This document shows positions 1 through 7,222 of a stretch of DNA of 7,813 nucleotides, in pieces. Each line of letters opens with the position of its first letter. Within the stretch, counting starts at the first letter, position 1. Under the pieces are notes generated by a model. The model was not told where the DNA came from. It ran no database searches and saw only the letters and a list, made by a program, of their open reading frames with translations. Source of the stretch: Solirubrobacteraceae bacterium (GTDB lineage: Bacteria > Actinomycetota > Thermoleophilia > Solirubrobacterales > Solirubrobacteraceae); contig JADGPO010000050.1 in NCBI GenBank assembly GCA_017882405.1, positions 1 to 7,813 on the forward strand, read 5' to 3'. The position numbers were made by a program, and so were the translations under genes.

Positions 1-1
1 C

Positions 2-637
<636 letters not shown>

Positions 638-677
638 ATCCAGACCCCCGCCCACGCCGCGCGTCAACGGTCGGGCC

Positions 678-1964
678 ATGGCGCACGCGGCGGTCCCGGC
701 CCATGACGTAGCCGACCTGGCCCTCGCTCCCGAGGGCCAGGAGCGGATCGCGTGGGCGGCCGGGCAGATGCCGGTGCTGGCACAGATCCGGGAGCGCTTC
801 GCGGCCGAGCGGCCGCTGGAGGGCATGCGGATCGCCGCCTGCCTGCACGTCACCGCCGAGACGGCCAACCTGGTCCGCACGCTGATCGCCGGTGGGGCGA
901 CGGCGGCCCTGTGCTCGGCCAACCCGCTCTCCACCCAGGACGACGTGGCCGCCGCGCTGGTGCTGGAGGACCACGTCGAGGTGCGCGCGGTGCGCGGCGA
1001 GAGCCTCGACACCTACGTCGAGCACGTGCTGGCGCTGCTCAAGAGCGGGCCGGACGGGCCTCAGATCACCCTCGACGACGGCGCCGACCTGCTGATGACC
1101 GCTCACGCGCGCGGCGGGGAGGCGCTGCAGCGGCTGATCGGCGGGACCGAGGAGACCACCACCGGGCTGGTGCGCCTGCGCCGGCTGGAGGACGAGGGCG
1201 GCCTGCGCGTCCCGGTGCTGGCCGTCAACGAGGCCCGCACCGAGCGGGCGCTCAACGACCGCCACGGCACCGGCCAGTCGGCGCTCGACGGGATCGTCCG
1301 CGCCTCCAACGTGCTGCTGGCCGGCAACACGATCGTGGTCGTCGGCTACGGCTGGGCGGGCCAGGGCGTGGCCGAGCGCGCGCGGGGCGCGGGCGCGGTC
1401 GTGGTCGTCTGCGAGGTCGACCCGCTGCGGGCGCTGGAGGCCCGGATGGCCGGCTACTACGTGATGACCGCACTGGAGGCGGCCGAGCGCGGCGACATCT
1501 TCATCACCGTCACCGGCTCCCGGCGAGTGCTGCGCGGCGAGCACTTCGCGCGGATGAAGGACGGCGCGCTGCTGGCCAACGCCGGGCACTTCGACGTCGA
1601 GCTGGACCTCACCGAGCTGAGCGAGCTGGCCACCGGCGGAATCCGCGCCGTGCGTCCCCTGGTGGCCGAGTACAGGCTGGCCGACGGACGGCGGCTCAAC
1701 CTGCTCGCCCACGGGCGGGTCGTCAACCTGGCCGCCGCCGAGGGCCACCCCGCGGCCGTGATGGACGTCTCGTTCGCCCTGCAGGCGCTGGGGGTGGAGG
1801 AACTGGTGAGCCGCCGCGGCGAGCTGGCCGCGGCCGTGCACCCCGTGCCCGCCGCGGTCGACCGCGAGGTGGGGCGGCTCAAGCTGGCCGCGCTGGGCGT
1901 GCGCATCGACGAGCCCACGCCCGAGCAGGAGCACTACCGGGAGTCCTGGAGCCCGACCGCCTGA
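678..1964 (+). CDS. Divergent adenosylhomocysteinase-like protein (short archaeal/Thermotoga-like type, altered catalytic residues)
   Basis: A complete 428-residue member of the S-adenosylhomocysteine hydrolase family. Retained features: LHVTAETANL (His57, equivalent to human His55), SANPLSTQDD, TLDDGADL (Asp134, human Asp131), GGTEETTTGL (Glu159, human Glu156), NAD loop GYGWAGQG (223-230), CEVDP (Glu246), NAGHFDVELD (His304, human His301) and GHPAAVMD (His357). The GTGQSALDG signature (197-205), the GYGW-type loop and the absence of a PYKPDHYRY tail match the short archaeal/Thermotoga type. The segment VNEARTERALNDRHGTGQ aligns without gaps to the human segment carrying Lys186, Asp190 and Asn191; here these read Glu189, Asn193 and Asp194. 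Hydrolase activity is therefore uncertain. It could act on a related nucleoside thioether (methanogens have an S-inosylhomocysteine hydrolase in this family) or be regulatory, as AHCYL1/IRBIT is in animals. The ATG at 678 is the first plausible start; no clear Shine-Dalgarno precedes it. It is probably co-transcribed with ahcY. Confidence 0.9.
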   Translation: MAHAAVPAHDVADLALAPEGQERIAWAAGQMPVLAQIRERFAAERPLEGMRIAACLHVTAETANLVRTLIAGGATAALCSANPLSTQDDVAAALVLEDHVEVRAVRGESLDTYVEHVLALLKSGPDGPQITLDDGADLLMTAHARGGEALQRLIGGTEETTTGLVRLRRLEDEGGLRVPVLAVNEARTERALNDRHGTGQSALDGIVRASNVLLAGNTIVVVGYGWAGQGVAERARGAGAVVVVCEVDPLRALEARMAGYYVMTALEAAERGDIFITVTGSRRVLRGEHFARMKDGALLANAGHFDVELDLTELSELATGGIRAVRPLVAEYRLADGRRLNLLAHGRVVNLAAAEGHPAAVMDVSFALQALGVEELVSRRGELAAAVHPVPAAVDREVGRLKLAALGVRIDEPTPEQEHYRESWSPTA

Positions 1965-1970
1965 CCGTCG

Positions 1971-1997
1971 CTGACCGGGCTGTCACTGAGATACGCT
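1971..1997 (+). promoter_or_regulatory. Possible leaderless promoter for the ROK kinase
   Basis: TACGCT at 1992-1997 fits the actinobacterial -10 pattern TAnnnT and ends seven bases before the ATG at 2005. That is the geometry expected of a leaderless transcript. CTGACC at 1971-1976 is a weak -35 candidate at a short 15-base spacing. In support, no Shine-Dalgarno sequence is visible in front of this ATG. The call is inference from motif spacing only; co-transcription with the upstream gene is the alternative. Confidence 0.3.
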
Positions 1998-2004
1998 CCC
2001 GGCC

Positions 2005-2982
2005 ATGGAGGGCTCGAACGAGCTGCGGGGAGGAATCGATCTGGGCGGCACCAAGATCGAGGCGATCGTCGTCGACGCCGGGCACAACGTGGTCGGCCAT
2101 AGACGCGAGCCGACGCCGACCGACGGCGGCCCGGCCGCCGTTGTCGCCCAGATGGTGGTGGCGATGCAGGGGGCGGCGAAGGCAGCCGACGTGAAGACGT
2201 CTTCGCTTGCCGGGATCGGCGTGGGATCGCCGGGCGACGTCGACGAGCGTGCCGGCACGGTCGGCAACGCGGGCAACCTGCCGGGCTGGATCCGTCCGTT
2301 TGAGCTCGGGGCTGCGCTGAAGGACCAACTCGGCACCGAGGTCTACCTTGGCAACGACGTGCAGGTCGCCACCCAGGCGGAGTTCGAGCTCGGTGCCGGC
2401 CGGCCCTATCGATCGGTGCTCGGCGTGTTCTGGGGTACGGGCGTCGGAGGCGGTCTGGTCCTGGACGAGAAGCCGTGGCTCGGCCGCGGCGGCGCCGGTG
2501 AGATCGGCCACATGGTCGTTCGGCTGGGTGGGGCCCATTGTCCGTGCGGGCGGCGCGGGTGCATGGAGGCCTACGCCGGACGGGGCGCCATGGAGGCCCG
2601 TGCTCGCCGCGAGGAGGAGAAGGGCACGAAGACGGACCTCTTCAGGCTGATGAAGCAGCGCGGCCGCACTCGGCTCACCAGCGCGGTCTGGGCGCATGCG
2701 ATCGAGGAGGGCGACCCGCTGGCGACCGACCTCATCGACCGCGCCGTCGAGGCGCTCGGCGCCGGGATCGCCTCGGCGGTCAACCTGCTCGACGTTGAGG
2801 CGGTTTTGATCGGGGGAGGGCTCGGGGTCCGTTTCGGCCAGCCGATGGCCGAGCGCATCTCGACCCAGATGCATCCGCACCTGTTCAACGACACGCGGCC
2901 TCCGGCGGTCAGAGTGGCGGGGCTCGGAGACCTCGGAGGGGCGATCGGCGCCGCTCTGCTGGTGCAGGCCGCCAGGAACTAG
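2005..2982 (+). CDS. ROK-family sugar kinase, probably glucokinase-like
   Basis: A complete 325-residue ROK kinase, expected to transfer phosphate from ATP to a hexose in the cytoplasm. The N-terminal phosphate-binding loop is GIDLGGTKIE (10-19). GIGVGSPGDVD follows at 70-80. The catalytic Asp is Asp118 in YLGNDVQVATQAE. The second phosphate loop is GTGVGGGLVLD (144-154). The sugar/zinc motif runs GEIGH (165-169), then CPCGRRGCME with Cys179, Cys181 and Cys186, which with His169 forms the usual ROK zinc site. An adenosine-binding IGGGLG lies at 269-274. There is no N-terminal helix-turn-helix, so this is a kinase and not a ROK repressor. Length is normal for bacterial glucokinases of this family. 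Glucose is the likeliest substrate, but N-acetylglucosamine, mannose or fructose cannot be excluded. The ATG at 2005 leaves only nine residues before the first motif, so the start is tightly bounded. The gene uses somewhat more T-ending codons than its neighbours. Confidence 0.92.
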   Translation: MEGSNELRGGIDLGGTKIEAIVVDAGHNVVGHRREPTPTDGGPAAVVAQMVVAMQGAAKAADVKTSSLAGIGVGSPGDVDERAGTVGNAGNLPGWIRPFELGAALKDQLGTEVYLGNDVQVATQAEFELGAGRPYRSVLGVFWGTGVGGGLVLDEKPWLGRGGAGEIGHMVVRLGGAHCPCGRRGCMEAYAGRGAMEARARREEEKGTKTDLFRLMKQRGRTRLTSAVWAHAIEEGDPLATDLIDRAVEALGAGIASAVNLLDVEAVLIGGGLGVRFGQPMAERISTQMHPHLFNDTRPPAVRVAGLGDLGGAIGAALLVQAARN

Positions 2983-3029
2983 GGCAACGCTTAACGCGAG
3001 CTACGCCGTTGCTCTCTGGTGGGCAACGG
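2982..3029. repeat. GGGCAACG repeat cluster with hairpin before the MCE operon
   Basis: GGGCAACG occurs at 2982-2989, overlapping the last base of the kinase stop codon, and again at 3021-3028. Between them lies an inverted near-copy, CGTTGCTC, at 3007-3014. The central copy and the right copy form an inverted repeat (3006-3014 with 3021-3029): nine pairs including one G-T, with a six-base loop. The central copy can pair almost as well with the left copy, so the two hairpins would exclude each other. It could be an operator for a dimeric repressor, an RNA switch, or a weak terminator for the kinase gene. No U-tract follows, which argues against a classical intrinsic terminator. Confidence 0.5.
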
Positions 3030-4509
3030 GTGTCTCTGGCAGGATGCCACCGGGGACGCGCCGCGGACGCAGGGGATCACGGAGGAGGAGGACAGCGACA
3101 TAAGCCCGGCTGCCAGCACGAAAGACACCCCTGGGCGGCGCCCCGGCTCCTCGGCGCGGCGCCCGGCGCCGTCGGGTCCCGTCCGGGCGGGCACCGCAGC
3201 GCGGGTGATCGCCGGCGTGGCGCTGGCCGCCGCGATCGTCGTGGTGGCCCTGGTGGTGCTCAGCGGCGGCTCGGACTACACGGTGCACGCCGACTTCCAG
3301 GACGCCAGCGGCCTGGTGACCGGCGACAGCGTGCTGATCGGCCCCGCGGTAGCCGGGACGGTCACCGGGATCGGTCTCACCGACACCGGCGACGCTCGCG
3401 TCACGCTGCAGCTCAACGGCGACGTCGGCGCCCTTCCGGTGGGGACGGTGGCCCGCATCGCCGAGGACTCGCTGTCGGGAATCGCCAGCAAGTACGTGCT
3501 GCTGGAGCCGGGGCCCGCGGAGGCGCAAAAGATCGTCCCCGGCGGTCTGATCCGCGTGCAGCGGACTCGCTCCGAGGTCAACCTCGACGCGGTCTTCGAC
3601 ACCCTGGATCCGAGCACCCGTACCGGGCTGAAGAACCTGATCCGGGGAGAGGCGGCCTCGCTGCAGGGTCGCGGGCGCGAGGCCAACCAGGCGCTCAAGT
3701 ACCTGGCTCCGGGCCTTCAATCCACCAGCGACGTGACCGCGGAGCTGGCCCGCGACCAACCGACGTTCGACCACCTGGTCGTGCAGGGAGCCCAGGCGAT
3801 GCAGGCGCTGGCCTCACGCAGCCAGCAGCTGTCGCAGCTGATCGCCAACACCAGCACCGCCACCGGCGCGATCGCCAACCAGAGCCAGGCGCTGACCCAG
3901 GCGCTGACGCTGTTCCCGGGCACGTTGCGGCGCGCGACGACAACGTTGGCCGGGCTGGACAGCACGCTTAACGCGCTTGACCCTCTGGTGGCTGCCTCCA
4001 AGCCCGCGGCCCGCCGCCTGCCCCAGTTCGTGGCCCGCCTGAACACGCTGCTCACCGCCTCGATCCCGACGGTGGCCGAGCTCAATGACCTGATCCGCAA
4101 TCCGGCGGGCACCGGCGACCTGACCCAGCTGGCCCGACAGACGCCCGCCCTGGAGCGGATCGCCGCCGTCGCCTTCCCGCAGATCATCAAGCAGTTCAAC
4201 GACTCCCAGGCCCAGGTGCAGTACCTGCGCCAGTACACGCCGGACGTCGTCGCCGCGCTGGCGAACATCGGCCAGGCCAGCGCCAACTACGACGCCAACG
4301 GCCACTTCGTGCGCAGCCAGCCCACGCTCTACCCGTTCACGCTGGACGGCCAGGGACAGCTGACGATGCAGTTCCCGTCGAAGCGCTACCAGGGCCTTCA
4401 GGCGGTCCGTAATCGCTGTCCGGGCAGCGCCGTGCAGCCGACACCCGACGGCTCGGCCCCGCAGTCTGTGTCCGGCTGTCAGACGACCTCGGTCCCACCC
4501 GGCCCGTGA
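3019..4509 (+). CDS. MCE-family protein 1, lipid/sterol transporter substrate-binding subunit
   Basis: First of four tandem MCE genes. The protein has an N-terminal Pro/Arg/Ser-rich cytoplasmic stretch, one membrane helix at about 62-82 (RVIAGVALAAAIVVVALVVL), an MCE domain at about 86-165 starting YTVHADFQDASGLVTGDSV, and a long helical C-terminal region rich in Gln, Ala and Leu. It ends with a Pro/Ser-rich tail holding Cys467 and Cys487. In known systems MCE domains assemble into hexameric rings, and the helices extend as a tube that carries lipids across the envelope. The only canonical in-frame start is GTG 3019, which has no Shine-Dalgarno. A strong one at 3081-3091 instead sits 8 bases before an ATA at 3100, which would begin M-S-P-A-A-S-T-K, so translation may really start there (469 residues). 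The next canonical in-frame start, GTG 3205, falls inside the membrane helix. The stop overlaps the next start as GTGA. Exact substrate unknown. Confidence 0.9.
   Translation: MGNGCLWQDATGDAPRTQGITEEEDSDISPAASTKDTPGRRPGSSARRPAPSGPVRAGTAARVIAGVALAAAIVVVALVVLSGGSDYTVHADFQDASGLVTGDSVLIGPAVAGTVTGIGLTDTGDARVTLQLNGDVGALPVGTVARIAEDSLSGIASKYVLLEPGPAEAQKIVPGGLIRVQRTRSEVNLDAVFDTLDPSTRTGLKNLIRGEAASLQGRGREANQALKYLAPGLQSTSDVTAELARDQPTFDHLVVQGAQAMQALASRSQQLSQLIANTSTATGAIANQSQALTQALTLFPGTLRRATTTLAGLDSTLNALDPLVAASKPAARRLPQFVARLNTLLTASIPTVAELNDLIRNPAGTGDLTQLARQTPALERIAAVAFPQIIKQFNDSQAQVQYLRQYTPDVVAALANIGQASANYDANGHFVRSQPTLYPFTLDGQGQLTMQFPSKRYQGLQAVRNRCPGSAVQPTPDGSAPQSVSGCQTTSVPPGP
3081..3091 (+). promoter_or_regulatory. 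Strong Shine-Dalgarno sequence pointing to an ATA start at 3100
   Basis: GGAGGAGGAGG is a multi-register match to the anti-Shine-Dalgarno sequence. The last GGAGG register ends at 3091 and is followed by 8 bases and then ATA at 3100, in frame with the MCE protein. No ATG, GTG or TTG lies within about 15 bases downstream in any frame. The site is best explained as the ribosome binding site for the first MCE gene. The same bases also encode Glu-Glu-Glu-Asp if translation begins at 3019. Confidence 0.6.
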
Positions 4510-5801
4510 GGCGGCTGGCGGCGATCGCGACGGGACTGGCCGTGGCGGCGGCGCTCGCCGTGGTGGTGGCCGCTCCCGCCCGGTCAAGCGGCGGTCCGTA
4601 CACAGTGCGCGCGATCTTCGACGACGCCGCGTTCGCGGCCCACGGCGAGGACGTGCGAATTGCCGGCGCCAACGTCGGCACGATCACCTCGCTGGGGATC
4701 ACGACCAACAAGCGCGCCGCCGTCTCGCTGCGCATCAACGACTCGCGCTTCACGCCGTTTCACGCCAACGCGCACTGCGCGATCCGCCCGCAGTCGCTGA
4801 TCGGCGAGCAGTACGTGGACTGCGATCCCGGCACCGCCGGCACGCCGGAGCTGGCCAGGATCGGCCAGGGGGCCGGGGCCGGCAGCTACCTGCTGCCCGT
4901 CGCCCGCACCAGCTCGCCGGTCGACACCGACATCGTGCAGGACATCTCGCGCCAGCCGGTGCGCCAGTCGCTGGCGGTGATCATCGACGAGCTCGGCACC
5001 GGTCTGGCGGCCCGCGGATCAGACCTCAACGCGGTCATCCACCGCGCCAACCCAGCACTGGGCAACACCGACAAGGTGCTCAAGATCCTGGCGTCGCAGA
5101 ACCGGGCGCTGGCGCAGCTGGCCACCAACTCCGACACCGTGCTGACCCCGCTGGCGCGCGAACGCCGCCAGATCTCGGGGTTCATCTCCCAGGCCAACAC
5201 CACGTCGGTGGCCAGCGCCCAGCGGGCCGCCGACATCTCACGCACGTTCCGGCTGTTCCCCTCGTTCCTGCACCAGCTGCGGCCGCTGATGGCCGACCTG
5301 GGCACGCTCGCCGACCAGGGCACGCCGGTGATGACCGAGCTGGGGCGGAGCGCCTCGGCGGTCGGACGCCAGTTCGCGAGCCTTACTCCGTTCGCCGGTG
5401 CCGCGCGCACCGCGCTCATCAACCTCGGCCGCGCGACCTCCGAGTCCCAGGCTTCGCTGGTGGCCACACTCCCGCTGGCCCGTCGACTCAACCGGCTGGG
5501 AACGGCCGCCCGCCCCACGGCCAGCTCGCTGCAGCGACTGCTGGACAGCCTGAACCAGACGGGCGGTATCCAGCAGCTGATGAGCGTGCTCTACCAGGGG
5601 GCTTCCGCCACCAACGGCTTCAACAGCCTCGGACATTTAACGCGCTTCGAGCCACTGGACTCCAGCTGCACCGACTACGTCTCCGCGGCGCTGCCCGGCT
5701 GCTCGGCCAACTTCAGCGGCGCTCAGACGGCGTCGAGCAGGTCCTCGGGCGCCAAGGCGATGAGCGGCCTGCTGGGCTATCTGATGGGGAGCCGGCGATG
5801 A
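4506..5801 (+). CDS. MCE-family protein 2
   Basis: Second MCE subunit, 431 residues. The very short N-terminus (MRRLAAIATG) leads straight into a membrane helix or uncleaved signal at about 5-24. The MCE domain is at about 32-109, from PYTVRAIFDDAAFAAHGEDV to YVDCDPG, with the typical IAGANVGTI core. Two cysteines inside it (Cys91 and Cys106) could form a disulfide. The rest is predicted helical, containing NPALGNTDKVLKILASQNRA, a segment type common in actinobacterial MCE proteins. Near the end, Cys388 and Cys399 flank TDYVSAALPG. The GTG start at 4506 overlaps the preceding stop by four bases and has no Shine-Dalgarno, so translation is probably coupled to the upstream gene. A single rare TTA codon (Leu378, 5637-5639) is present. 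It would form one position of a heteromeric MCE ring; substrate unknown. Confidence 0.9.
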   Translation: MRRLAAIATGLAVAAALAVVVAAPARSSGGPYTVRAIFDDAAFAAHGEDVRIAGANVGTITSLGITTNKRAAVSLRINDSRFTPFHANAHCAIRPQSLIGEQYVDCDPGTAGTPELARIGQGAGAGSYLLPVARTSSPVDTDIVQDISRQPVRQSLAVIIDELGTGLAARGSDLNAVIHRANPALGNTDKVLKILASQNRALAQLATNSDTVLTPLARERRQISGFISQANTTSVASAQRAADISRTFRLFPSFLHQLRPLMADLGTLADQGTPVMTELGRSASAVGRQFASLTPFAGAARTALINLGRATSESQASLVATLPLARRLNRLGTAARPTASSLQRLLDSLNQTGGIQQLMSVLYQGASATNGFNSLGHLTRFEPLDSSCTDYVSAALPGCSANFSGAQTASSRSSGAKAMSGLLGYLMGSRR

Positions 5802-7222
5802 GTCGCCGCCGCGACCCGGGGCTGGCCGGCAACCCGATCCTGATCGGCGCGCTCACCGTGCTGGTCACGATCGTCGCCGTCACTCTCGCCTACAACGCCA
5901 CCAACGGGCTGCCGTTCGTGCCCACCTACGCATTGCACGTCCAGGCCGCCAACGCGTCCGAGCTGACCCACGGGACCGACGTGACCATGGGCGGGGCCCG
6001 GATCGGCTTGGTCTCCAGCGTGACCCCGTCACGAGCGGCCAACGGCCGTCCGATCGCGTTGCTCAACCTCCACCTCTACGAGAGCGTCAAGCCGCTCCCG
6101 GTCGACTCGCGCTTCGATATCCGTCTGAAGGGCGCGATCGGGCTCAAGTACCTGCAGATCACGCTGGGCCACAACCACCGCGGATACCCCGACGGCGCCA
6201 CCGTGCCGATGCGCCAGACGAGCAGCGAGGTGGACTTCGACCAGCTGCTGTCGATGTTCAACCCGCCGACGCGCCAGGGCGTGACCGAATCGACGATCGG
6301 GTTCGCCCAGGCGCTGGCCGGCCGGGGCTACGACATCAATCGCGCGATCGGCGCGCTGCGCCCGCTGGTCACCGATCTCGGTCCCGTGGCCCGCAACCTC
6401 GCGTCTCGCTCCACCGACCTGGCGGGATTCCTGCGCGGGCTGGAGGGCTACAGCGCCGCCCTGGTGCCGGTCGCCGAGACACAGGCCACCCTGTTCAGCA
6501 ACCTGAACACCACATTTCGGGCGCTCGCCGGGGTCGCCGTGCCGTCGCTGCAGGACACGATCTCGCAGACCCCCCCGACGTTTGAGGCGACGATCGCCAA
6601 CGGCCCGGTGATCCGGCCGTTCCTCACCGACACCGCCAGCCTCCTACATCAGCTGCGTCCCGGCTTCGCGACTTTTTCGCAAAGCGCGCCCGTGCTCGCC
6701 GACACGTTCGCGATCGGCACCCGGACGCTGCCGCCGACCGTGGAGCTGGACGGACGCACCGTCTCGCTCGCCGAGGCACTGAAGAACTACAGCGAGAATT
6801 CGGTCGTGCAGGGGGGAATCGACCGCCTGACGCTGACCTTGGGACGGCTGCGAACCCCGCTGCGGTTCCTGACTCCGGTCCAGGCCTCGTGCAACTACGT
6901 CACGCTCTTCCTGCGGAACATCTCGAGCCTGCTCTCCGAGCACGTCACCCAGGGCACGTTCCTGCGGTTCGTCCCGATCGCGATCGCGCCGGGCGCCAAC
7001 AGCCAGAACGGACCGTCGCACCAGATCTCAGCTCTTCCGGTGGGGCGCGATTCGGGACCGCTGCACTCCAATCCCTATCCGTACACCGCCTCCCCGGGCC
7101 AGCCGGCCGAGTGCGCCGCCGGCAACGAGACGTTCACGGCCGGCCAGGCCGTGATCGGCAACCCCGCCGGCAACCTCGGACTGCGCACCGAGAAGACCAC
7201 CAAGAGCAAGGGCAACGGCTGA
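5798..7222 (+). CDS. MCE-family protein 3
   Basis: Third MCE subunit, 474 residues. It has a basic N-terminus (MSRRRDPGLAGN), a membrane helix at about 13-32, and an MCE domain at about 44-124 that begins YALHVQAANASELTHGTDV. A conserved-looking post-domain segment SSEVDFDQLLSMFNPPTRQG follows, then a long helical region. The C-terminal part carries CNYVTLFLRN (Cys365), then a Pro/Asn-rich stretch HSNPYPYTASPGQPAEC (Cys439) and a Lys/Thr-rich end. The ATG overlaps the previous stop as ATGA, and TGGGGAG at 5785-5791 gives a plausible Shine-Dalgarno six bases upstream. The MCE core (TMGGARIGLV) is less typical than in its neighbours, in keeping with a specialised ring position. The next gene starts on the last base of its stop codon. 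Confidence 0.9.
   Translation: MSRRRDPGLAGNPILIGALTVLVTIVAVTLAYNATNGLPFVPTYALHVQAANASELTHGTDVTMGGARIGLVSSVTPSRAANGRPIALLNLHLYESVKPLPVDSRFDIRLKGAIGLKYLQITLGHNHRGYPDGATVPMRQTSSEVDFDQLLSMFNPPTRQGVTESTIGFAQALAGRGYDINRAIGALRPLVTDLGPVARNLASRSTDLAGFLRGLEGYSAALVPVAETQATLFSNLNTTFRALAGVAVPSLQDTISQTPPTFEATIANGPVIRPFLTDTASLLHQLRPGFATFSQSAPVLADTFAIGTRTLPPTVELDGRTVSLAEALKNYSENSVVQGGIDRLTLTLGRLRTPLRFLTPVQASCNYVTLFLRNISSLLSEHVTQGTFLRFVPIAIAPGANSQNGPSHQISALPVGRDSGPLHSNPYPYTASPGQPAECAAGNETFTAGQAVIGNPAGNLGLRTEKTTKSKGNG

Noticed and set aside
752..2194. 480-codon plus-strand open frame in another register
   Set aside because: The translation is almost entirely Arg, Gly, Ala and Pro, typical of an off-frame reading of GC-rich DNA, and it crosses two real genes.
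1879..2880. Long open frame on the minus strand across the ROK kinase
   Set aside because: It has the same shadow behaviour: no motifs, an Arg/Pro/Ala/Asp-rich translation, and full overlap with a gene carrying all ROK signatures.
3006..3029. Intrinsic terminator after the ROK kinase
   Set aside because: The hairpin is sound, but the following bases are G-rich with no run of T, so it is better described as an inverted repeat of unknown role.
3009..3045. Promoter with -35 TTGCTC before the first MCE gene
   Set aside because: No TAnnnT-like -10 occurs at 16-19 bases. The nearest candidate (CAGGAT) is about 25 bases away, so I do not call it.
2987..3975. 12-base sequence ACGCTTAACGCG present at 2987-2998 and again at 3964-3975
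   Set aside because: The second copy is inside coding sequence for S-T-L-N-A-L with no flanking similarity, so it is most likely chance.
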